Part shown: positions 50,901-59,573 of the stretch, one piece after another
How the letters are laid out: each line of letters opens with the position of its first letter
Position numbering within the stretch: position 1 is the first letter of the stretch
Origin: Zeugodacus cucurbitae
Taxonomy: Eukaryota > Arthropoda > Insecta > Diptera > Tephritidae
Direction: 5' to 3'
DNA length: 64,000 nt
NCBI RefSeq assembly: GCF_028554725.1
Contig: NC_071668.1
Location: forward strand, 1,054,001-1,118,000
The notes under the pieces: model-generated
Told to the model about the DNA's origin: nothing
Seen by the model: only the letters and a program-made list of their open reading frames with translations
Database searches by the model: none
Program-made: the position numbers and the translations under genes

Positions 50901-53900
50901 CGCCGCTGCAGCCGTCAGAAAGACACCCATTGCAGTTGTGGGTCAACGCGTTCGCCCTTCACCACACATACGAGTAGAATGCAACGCTATTTGCAGTTGT
51001 ATGTGTGCTTGTGAAAGGCAGTAGGAAAATCGTTTAGCATTTTTTTGTCGATCTGGCAGCGCAACACTGCACTGCTTTAAATGACCAGCAGCGGCTCCAA
51101 GCCACGAGCGCGCCTTTTGTTTGTTGTATTCTAATGCTTATTCTACTGTTGCTGCTGCTATGATGGCTTGGCACTGTTTCTTAGTGGCACATGTGTGGCG
51201 GTGTAAAGAATTGATTCGGTTCCAACTTTCACCCAACGGTCCACACAAAACACTCTTAAGAATCTACCTACATATTTCCCTTTATTATTGGTTTAACTTT
51301 TGGTTTTTTTGCTTTTTGTTTTTGTAACAAGCGCAATGAATGCGAGAAGCGCTTGGCGCAGCAGCGCGTTCTTAAAACTGTAAACATTTGTCGACGCCGC
51401 GACGAGTGTTTTGTTCGCTTAATTGTTTGTTTGTGGCGCGCGTTCGGGTGCGAGGCATTTGATTTTCTGATTTGATTAAAATCGAGTTTGTAGTTTGCCG
51501 TAGATATGTATGTCGGTGTGTGTGCCACTTTGTACTTGGTCTTTGTCGCGCTCGTTATTAGTGGCATTAAGCACAAGTCGCACAAGCTCTTGGTGTTAAT
51601 GCGCGGAAATGTGTGTTTTGAGTGTGAATTGTTTGTGAGGAAATGTTGACGCAATGGCATTAGTTTTTATTAAAATAATTCAAATGATTCCCTCAAAGCA
51701 AATCGTTGTAGAAAGTAAAATTTCGTAATTTCCATAAGATTAACTGCAATTTTCATTTGGAAGTTCAATTTGTCTGGCTCGTTAGGTGAAAGTGATATTC
51801 ACAGCGGTTTTCTGGTTTTCTCGCTTTATTTCAGAACACTTTCGCTGCGCTGCTTGAGAATGCGTGCGCACAGTAATGACAATAATGAATGCCTAATGAT
51901 CCATTTTGATGGGTTAGTTAAAGCATTGTTTAGTCTTTTTTGGTTTCCCTATTCATTTGTGAGTATTATTATAATGCTTCTCTACTTAATTTCATCTTCA
52001 TATTTTAATTTTGGCTGAAGAGACGATTCTGTGAATAAATTAAAGAAAGAATTTTTAGCGAGAATTCGCGCTCAATGATTTCTCCATAAAGAAATATTAA
52101 TACTTAAAATGCCATTAATTAGATTTATTCAAAGTGTTGTGACATTCTTCCATATCTTCTCAGAACGAAACAGTTCGAAATGCTACTAGTAGTTACGCTG
52201 AATTGCCTACAGTCATGAAAGGTATGTTTTGGAAATCTCAATTCTTACCACACAGCCCTTCATAACGAAACAAAGCGACGAAACAGCGCCTACTTTATTT
52301 TGAAAATAGTATCAAACCTTTAATACTGTTATTCAATACTTTTATACCGTTATAAAAAAACTATCGCAAGTTAAAATATGCAGATGGTTTCTACTTTAAC
52401 TTTTCTATAGTTAAACTTTAGGTTTCTCTAGTTCTCAACTAGGTTAATGTGTCTTATCTTTCGTAAGTGTTTTTAGAATATAGCAGAAGTCATTAAGTGA
52501 AGAACAAAGTAATTTGAAATTCGTCAATTCATTCAGTCGGGTCATGACATAATTAAATTTACTTTGTCATTGAATTTTTTTTTTTTTGAAAATAAATACT
52601 TATCATTGCCCTTAATTAGCCCAAAAGTGGCCACTCATTCTATGCCCGTACAACTCTTTAGAGATGTCACCAAAAATATAAGCTTATCACAGTTCTTACA
52701 TTCTAGCAGTTGAAAATTCGTGAGAATCTTAAATTTAATATGAACGCATGGCATTTAGAGGCCTCTTATCTATGTCTACTATTAACTGCTATGAAGCCAC
52801 TTCAAATCTAAATTTTGGAAAATATTAAGTTTGGGAAAAGTAGCGGTAAACAGGCAGAAGATATCTTAAAACTTAATCATCAGCGAGTTTAGTTACACAC
52901 ATACAGTATCAACAACAATTCGACATTCGTCACATACGCAAAGCCTACATACTTCGGAATTACAAAATTTGATGTTTGGAACGCGTTAACGCCTTGTTCA
53001 CGTGCTTGCCCATTAAAATTGTAACGAAGACAGACGTCACAACAACAACACATCGCTAACTAAAATACAAATTAAATGAAAACGTTGCCGACAATTAAAT
53101 TACCAGCACTCACACACACATGATAACAACAACTATTTGAGGTAGACGCAGCAAATTGAAAGCCATTACTTTGTCGTACACGAATTTCTTGTGTTTACCA
53201 CACGCCCTACACACTCCGCTGCGCCGCGCATCCAGCCATTCGCCATGTAAACAAACCGTTTATGCTCGTGCGATAATTACAGCCTAAGTTGGAGCGCCAG
53301 GTTTGCGCGCGCCCGCGTCGCTACACGTCTTGTCCACAGCGACGATGGCGCGGCTCATGTTGCCTGTCCATTTTGAGGCGTTAACTTGCATTTTCATTGT
53401 CACTCTTTAATTTGCCAGCCCCACAAAAGACACACACACGCACACTTACACACTCTAACTAAGCATATGCGCTAGCTTTGCAATACATGAACCGGTTCGC
53501 TAATCCCGTTTTAACATCAACATTTTTTTTTTATTGTATTTTTGTTTTTGGGCTTCCGCTTGATCGCGCTGCTGCAGGCTGTCATCACAATGGCACTTGG
53601 TATGCGGACAGATCACTCGTGCCCAGCGTGGAGAAGTGTCTCACCTGCCAGTGCCAGCGCAAGACACTCGTCTGCCGCCTGAAGGTATGTCCCGAAATGC
53701 CGATGCCACCGCCCCGCGGTTGCATTGTGGTGCAGCAGCGGAACGCCTGCTGTCCGTATCTGTCGTGCGCGCGTCTGGATGCCTTCTACAAGATACCGGC
53801 GACGCGTCGCATTATCGCTTACTTGGATCACTACGAACGGGAGTCAATTGATCGCGTCGTAAACGATAATATGCTGCAACGGCGCTCCGACGACTCTGAG

Positions 53901-56900
53901 GTGGATATGTACGGTGAGTAAATGTCGTCTCCAGTCAGTTAGTTGTGGTCTGTAGACAGTGGAGCCTACACGGCACGGAAGCCTATATCATAATTTGAGC
54001 GTGTTTGTGTGATATAATGATGAGTTCTAAAAAATTATGGATAACTGATGTTTGAATATGCGAAATTCAGATTTATTACAAATTCTTTCTATATGTTGGC
54101 CATGTTACCAGGGACATCAGGTCACAAGTTTTCGATAAATTTAAATTATTTAATTATAACGCGTGAGTTGCTCAGCAATAGACCACTGTAATCATCAGCT
54201 CAGCTTCAACTGTGATGTAATTTGATCTTCATCCTTTGTTTTGCAATTCTCTTTTGCAGTTTGCGTGAAGAACGGCACCGTGTACAAATCCGGTTCGGCA
54301 ATGTCATCATCAAATCTCTGCACCTACTGCTATTGCATTGGTAAGTGATTAGGATCCCTTAAAAAGCATTAACCTCCACACCGTTGCGTCTTTATAACCA
54401 TTGTGACTTCAACTTTCCAAATTCTTGCAGGTGGCACCGAGAAATGCGTCAAACCGAAATGTATGCTGCCGGTCGAGGGCTGTAAGCCTATCTTTGTCGA
54501 CTCCACCTGCTGTCCCGTGCGCTACGACTGCACAAGCAAGCCGTCTGGCAAGTCGTCGCAGGAGGTGCGCTATCGCAAGACCTCGAACAAGCATTACCTA
54601 CGCATGTCGCAGCGTCTACAGCGCAATCGCGGCTGCACCGTGAACAAACAGTTCTACGTGGAGGGACAGAAAATGCGCTCCGATCCGGATAAGCCGTGTG
54701 ACATTTGTTTCTGCATACGTGGCACGCGCCGTTGTGCGCCGAAGAAATGCTCACCGGCGCTGAAGAACTGCATTCCGGTGGTCCCGAAAGGCCAGTGCTG
54801 TCCATCCAGCTACGATTGTGGCAGTCAGCGTGCGCAGAGCTCACGTCAATTCAATTTATTTTCATTGTTGTTCGGCAAAGAGGATGAGGTTAATGGCAAT
54901 GACACCAAGAAAATACCGGCGGAGTATCCGCCAGACAGACATCCGTCGGTGACAGTGACACACAACCAAAATATACTGGAGAAGAACGACGAAAAAAGCA
55001 TTTTGGACACAATACGCGAGGGTTTGGAAATTATCGACGGGAACAATGATGAAGTCATTGCGCAAAATATAGACAAATTGGCGGCTCCAACGAAGGTCGT
55101 GACTGAGTCTCAGATAAGCACACAATCGACGGCGCCGGAAAACGCTGCCACTGAGGTGAGTTTCTTAGACTTGTTGTTGGGCAATGACGAGGATGAATTG
55201 CCTACAAGAGTGACCGAAGAGGTTACGCCAGAATTGAAAACAACCACGGGTTATGATGGGCTCTCATGGGTGGATATTTTGTTGGGTCCTGATGAGGATG
55301 AGCAGAAGCAAACAAGCACAACCGCAGGTGACAGAATGGGCATCTCCGAGACCACGACAAATTATCGGAATAGCCTTAGTGGCACAAGTATAGATCGCAT
55401 CGACCAAGACTTTGATGACTATTCAGGCAGCGGTGAGATTATAGTGGGCGAATCGCAATCTGGTGAGTCGAGTGAAGGTCCACTTGAAGAATATGCTGCT
55501 CTTCATAAACATGGCATTAACAAAGAGGCACTAGCCACACTACAAAAACCGACTTTGAATACTTCTACCGCAAGCAATGTAGTTAAGTCACCAGAGCAAA
55601 CAGTGGCAAAAACCGAAGCGAATAGAGCAGCAGAAAGCACTACTGCAGCCACAACCACCTCATTTGCTACGAAAACACCGCAACCGACAGTACCCGTTAA
55701 AAAGACAACACCTACATCCAAAACTACACAAAGGCCTGCAATCAAGACCAGTGTAAAACCCACACAAAGCACCATTAGGCCCACACTAAAACCATCACAA
55801 AAGCCAGTCGAATTGAAGTTCAAACCAAAATCGACACAGAGACCGACCGAGAAGTTGCACAAAACCACCACTGCCCGACCTCTAAACATCACCCAAGTGG
55901 AGTTAGAAAATACAACGGAAAAGAAGAAAAATGGTTTACTGACTGCGCTGTTGGATGGGCTCTCCGATATGCTCAACTCCGAAAGTGTGTTCAACGCCAC
56001 TCAAAATAAAGTCTCCTCGAAAAACACGTCTACTACAAGTACGACAACGAAACGACCGAAGGACCAAATTGTATTGCCCACACCAAAGCCCAAGCCCATG
56101 CCTTCATTTAAACCGTTACCCACAGGTAAACCGTCACACATACGAATAAACTCGAAGATTGCAAATTTAACTGTAACCCCCGAAGTTGTCAAAACGAGTA
56201 TTGCACCAAATGTAACCGCTTTCAAACCGCTGCCAGAGCAAACGTTCAAGTCCCCAGTTGTGCTAGCGTCCACTCAAGCACCAGCGACAACCACAACAAC
56301 ATCCCATACCAGTACGAGTGTCACTTCCACTACGACACCCAAGACCACAACAACTGAAAGACCCACTTCTACCACTGGCAGCACGACAACTATGACGACT
56401 ACAACAACAAGCACTACTACTACTAGTAGCACGACATCAACAGTACCACCGAGCAGCAGCGTCAAGCCAGTGCTAATAAACACAAATCCCACCATTTTAG
56501 AGTCGGATCCTTTTGACGCCAACGCTGAGCCCACTTTGCCTCCCAGTCTGCCAAATCTAAAGATAATTCCTTTCCTTCCCACGGATGCCGTGAAAGCCGA
56601 CCGCAATAAGCCACTTTACGACTATTATCATAGCAACGCACCGACAGCGAAAATCGACTACGATCAATATGACGAAGGTAGTATTTACCCAGCCATCACT
56701 GAGCCACACTTTCCCAACTATCCAGACATAGTGGATGGCAGTAAGGCGGAATATATCTACAAGTTCAATGTGGAGGGCCCATCACCGCCGGTAATGTCGT
56801 CGACTGCAGGTAAATCGGACGGTTCAAGTGGAAGTGCTGCTGCTTTCGTTAAATACGACTTTGTCGGAGCACCTGAGGAGCACAAAGGCTTCTCGCCTCC

Positions 56901-58551
56901 AACAGAAACCGAAGGCGGTTTCGTGCCCAAAGATCCGCTCGGGCTGAGTGATGCTAACGAGCAGGTTGATGCGCTGCCCTACGTGGAACCCAGCTACCAA
57001 GTAACGAAGCATTTAATTGACATAACCACAAGTGAACCACTCAGAGATAATACGACAAAGGTTATTGGTACGTAACTATAGCTTCAGTATTTACAATTTA
57101 AATTCAACGTATTTAATTAATTTCCCGCTGCCTTTCTTTCAGAAATAACCACACCCGACCCATTTAAGGATGTCATAAGAACTGAGCAGCCGCCCGATCT
57201 GACTTCCCTTATAGAAGATAAAGAGAACATATTAGTGCAGAAGCCTATACAACTACAGCCTCCTAAATTGTTTGTAGACCCCGAGAACCTAAGCCAGTCA
57301 GTCATACATATTACCACTGCGGTACCACAATTAGCTAACGCTTTAGACGACGAACAACCATTACCTACTACATTTGAGGAGTCATCTATTGCACAAAAAG
57401 ATTCGAGACAACCAAATGAAGATCACAAAAACACTATCGCGTCCTTTTTGGATATTCTTTTGGGTGGCGAACCCGATTTAGCTCAGGCTCACATTGCAAA
57501 TAATTTGAACGCGAGCAGTAGCACAGTGCCACCTTTCAAAACTTTACCTCAAGCTTCGCTGGAACTTTTGCCAGACCTTGCTACCACATCCACAACTGTA
57601 AAGCCAAAGAGAGTTACACCAACAACAGCGAAAGTACCAACAAAACCAACGGCAACAAACATTACGAAACGTATCACAAGCACAGTTAAGACAAACGTTA
57701 TTGCTTCCACCAAATTGAATGGAACTGTCTCCACGGCCAACAACAATACAAAAACTAAACCAAAACCCAAAACACCCGCATCACATAAAAGCAATGCGGG
57801 CACCACATCCACATCAATTGCAGCAAAAATTTCATCAACGACGCGTCCGAAAAGTACACGACCAAAATCGGGATCGACACGCCGTCAAACAACAAAGGCA
57901 CCCATCGCTGTAGCGGTGAGCCAAAAGCGAATGAATGGCACAATGCCGTTGCGTAACCCCAACAACAGTGTTACTACCAGTGCGCCGCCAGCAACAAGCA
58001 CACATAGCATGCCGCCCACAAACAAACCGTTACAGCGTTCACCTTTTGACACGCTGCCCTTCATGGACACCAGCTTTGAGGTTAAGCGCACCACCGAACG
58101 TCCATTCGTTGTCGGACAACACGCCGATGGCGACCTTTCAGGTCTGCTGCAATATAAGAACTCACTGAATCAGTACGAGGGACTGGAACCGGCACGCGGC
58201 AGCTCTCAGCAAAGCGCATCTTCATTCAGCGGCAGCGTAACCGAACCGACGATTACAAGCACAACGACGGCGACCAATGTACCGTTAGTGCAAAGAAACA
58301 TCGAACAAATCATATCGGCAGCAGCGTCGGCACCACACGCTTTAGACGCGCCCACAGCGGCCAATCCGCTGGAAGTGCAGCACACCGCCTCCAACAGTCT
58401 CATCGACGCGACGGGTGCACTCAAGTTAGCCGGCTGCAACATCTACGGACGCATGTATCGGGTGGGTCGCATCATACTGGAGCTGTCCAGCCCATGCTTG
58501 GAATGCAAATGCACCGAGGTGGGCGTGAAGTGTGGCCAATTGGACTGTTAG
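47894..58551 (+). CDS. Secreted VWC-domain, mucin-like extracellular protein (five coding exons)
   Basis: Join 47894-47981, 53578-53913, 54260-54340, 54431-57067 and 57143-58551: 4551 bases, 1516 residues plus stop. All four introns are GT-AG and phase 1. Residues 1-29 are a signal peptide (MLWRSIGAALLTLLCLW core). Three VWC modules follow at about 31-93, 143-202 and 237-298, each with CxxCxC early and CCP late. Residues 300-1470 are a Thr/Ser/Pro/Lys-rich, low-cysteine stretch like a mucin stalk with many N-x-S/T sites. It carries a possible glycosaminoglycan site DDYSGSGE (500-504) and four acidic LLG motifs. The last 38 residues form half a VWC module. VWC modules bind BMP-type ligands or matrix partners, so a matrix or ligand-binding role is inferred. 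Orthology is not certain; the Drosophila gene next to rho-6 (perhaps CG17211) should be checked. The upstream ATG at 53478 is an alternative start. Confidence 0.85.
47982..53577 (+). other. VWC gene intron 1, 5.6 kb
   Basis: GTGAGT donor. The acceptor is a long T-rich tract ending CTGCTGCAG at 53577. It contains an antisense LINE fragment (48601-48935) and a T-run near 52568-52587. No exon inside is supported. The minus-strand 130-residue frame at 51268-51660 is Lys/Arg-rich low-complexity and has no family match. Confidence 0.7.
48601..48935 (-). pseudogene. LINE 3' fragment, third copy, antisense in intron
   Basis: The minus strand encodes DIDIVQRIKRQRLRWLGHV, ARMDESTPALKVFHAV, PPLRWKDQAEKDL and SLGITNWRQTAKRRDAWR, the best preserved copy of this C-terminal block in the window. 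The family 3' end (GCTATAACCGCATAAGCGG, TGTCAACGCCAGTC) is followed by (AAG)n at 48601-48628. Severely 5'-truncated, as usual for target-primed insertion. It lies opposite to the host gene's transcription. Confidence 0.9.
53578..53913 (+). CDS. VWC gene, exon 2 (VWC module 1)
   Basis: Starts after CTGCTGCAG at 53577 and ends at G before GTGAGT (53914). Encodes residues 30-141: a full VWC module from CHHNGTWY to CCPYLSC, then a helical-looking charged segment (DHYERESIDRVVNDN). Both ends are phase 1, so the module is a symmetric exon. Confidence 0.9.
54260..54340 (+). CDS. VWC gene, exon 3 (first half of VWC module 2)
   Basis: An 81-base exon between TTTTGCAG (54259) and GTAAGT (54341). Encodes VCVKNGTVYKSG through CTYCYCIG. 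It keeps the VWC frame with exon 4 (GGTEKCVKPKC) and is symmetric phase 1-1. Too short to appear as a stand-alone open frame of note. Confidence 0.9.
54431..57067 (+). CDS. VWC gene, exon 4 (rest of VWC 2, VWC 3, mucin-like region)
   Basis: Starts after TTCTTGCAG (54430) and ends G before GTACGT (57068). Encodes residues 169-1047: the end of VWC 2, all of VWC 3 (GCTVNKQFYVEG to CCPSSYDCG), three acidic LLG motifs (54850, 55162, 55267), DDYSGSGE at about 55414-55437, then a Thr/Pro/Lys-rich region densest at 56280-56460, and a Tyr/Asp-rich patch (IDYDQYDEG, near 56655). Confidence 0.93.
57143..58551 (+). CDS. VWC gene, exon 5 (mucin-like region and terminal half VWC)
   Basis: Starts after TTCTTTCAG (57142) and ends at the TAG stop at 58549-58551. 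Encodes residues 1048-1516: the fourth LLG motif (SFLDILLGGEPD, 57442-57477), Thr/Lys/Pro-rich repeats, and the last 38 residues from CNIYGRMYRVG to CGQLDC, an N-terminal VWC subdomain with no second half. Confidence 0.92.
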
Positions 58552-58867
58552 TTGGAAGTGGTTGGTTAGAAGAATTAAGATTGATTAGTTGTAGAAACAA
58601 TGGAACTTGTATTCCAGTTGACGGTGCAGTGGACGTGTGCCGAATGGCGCTCGATTTTTAGCTTTAGTTTGACGGCGAAGACGGAGGGGGCAAAAGCATT
58701 TAGTTTCGCGGCGTGTGAAACCGATTTGACATGAGTATTTCATCCATAATTTTAATGTATTTACGTGTAAGTTGTAAATTTAACGAGTATATATTTATAA
58801 AATTAGTGAGATAAGTTTAGTACTAAGTGATTTGAATTGACTTCGGAATATACGAAGTAATGAAAAT

Positions 58868-58873
58868 AATAAA
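58868..58873 (+). terminator. Polyadenylation signal of the VWC gene
   Basis: AATAAA 317 bases after the stop, followed by a T-rich stretch (TACTTTTATTCATTT). The first AATAAA after the stop. Confidence 0.65.
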
Positions 58874-59224
58874 TATTACCAATTACCATTGTACTTTTAT
58901 TCATTTCGGATGTTCAACCTGTAATCCATTCTTTAAATGGGCTTCCGCATAGGTTAGAGGTACTTATCGTAGGGCTACCAACTGAAAAAACTTAAACATT
59001 TGAGATATCTACAAGAGCAAGAGTTTTCGAAACAAAATCAATTGGCGTATTGACTATGGATTGAATTTAAATTCGTATTTAAAGAAATATGTGACCACAC
59101 TATATTTGACAGCTTATAATAATGAATGCGAAAACAGTCAATGTCTTCAAATCACGAGGCTTTAAATACTTTCCACTTTACCAATATGGAAGTCAAACAA
59201 AATATTTTGAAAGTGTAAAAATTG

Positions 59225-59230
59225 TTTATT
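59225..59230 (-). terminator. Polyadenylation signal of the rhomboid gene
   Basis: AATAAA on the minus strand, about 120 bases past the TAA stop of the rhomboid gene. Confidence 0.6.
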
Positions 59231-59351
59231 CGCTTGGAATACTAATGAAGTCTAAAAATATTCGCGCTCAAGTTTCGATATTAATACTCGTATAGTTATA
59301 AGGGTTATCTAATCTAATATACACATACATATATAATACCAATAAATATAT

Positions 59352-59573
59352 TTATAGCAAACAGTGGGGGCCATAATGACGCTTGGCAAGACCGAAGAGC
59401 AGAAGGCCGAGGCTGAGACCAGTCACAGCGCCGGCAATGTGCGCCTCCACGCAGATGCGCGGGTTCAAGTTGTGCTTGGCCAGCAAATGGTACACTGTGA
59501 GTGTGACGTCGGTGAGGCACAAAATCAGCAGAGACACAATGCGCAGATAACGGAAAGGCAGTTGACGGAAATT
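59352..59573 (-). CDS. rho-6: Rhomboid gene, exon 4 and stop
   Basis: From NFRQLPFRYLRIV, after acceptor GCGTCAG, to the TAA at 59354-59352. It carries helix 5 and helix 6 with the catalytic histidine (VEAHIAGAVTGL). The C-terminus is a short basic/His tail (AKRHYGPHCLL). Confidence 0.93.
   Translation of the reverse strand, partial: NFRQLPFRYLRIVSLLILCLTDVTLTVYHLLAKHNLNPRICVEAHIAGAVTGLSLGLLLFGLAKRHYGPHCLL

Larger units (their letters stand above)
58552..59351. other. Convergent 3' intergenic region
   Basis: Holds the 3' ends of the two converging genes. AT-rich, with no other gene seen. Confidence 0.7.

Noticed and set aside
51268..51660. 130-residue Lys/Arg-rich minus-strand frame inside VWC intron 1
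   Set aside because: Composition-driven, no domain, no splice signals at sensible positions.
55503..56606. Long minus-strand frames opposite VWC exon 4
   Set aside because: Val-rich shadows of the Thr/Lys-rich coding strand.
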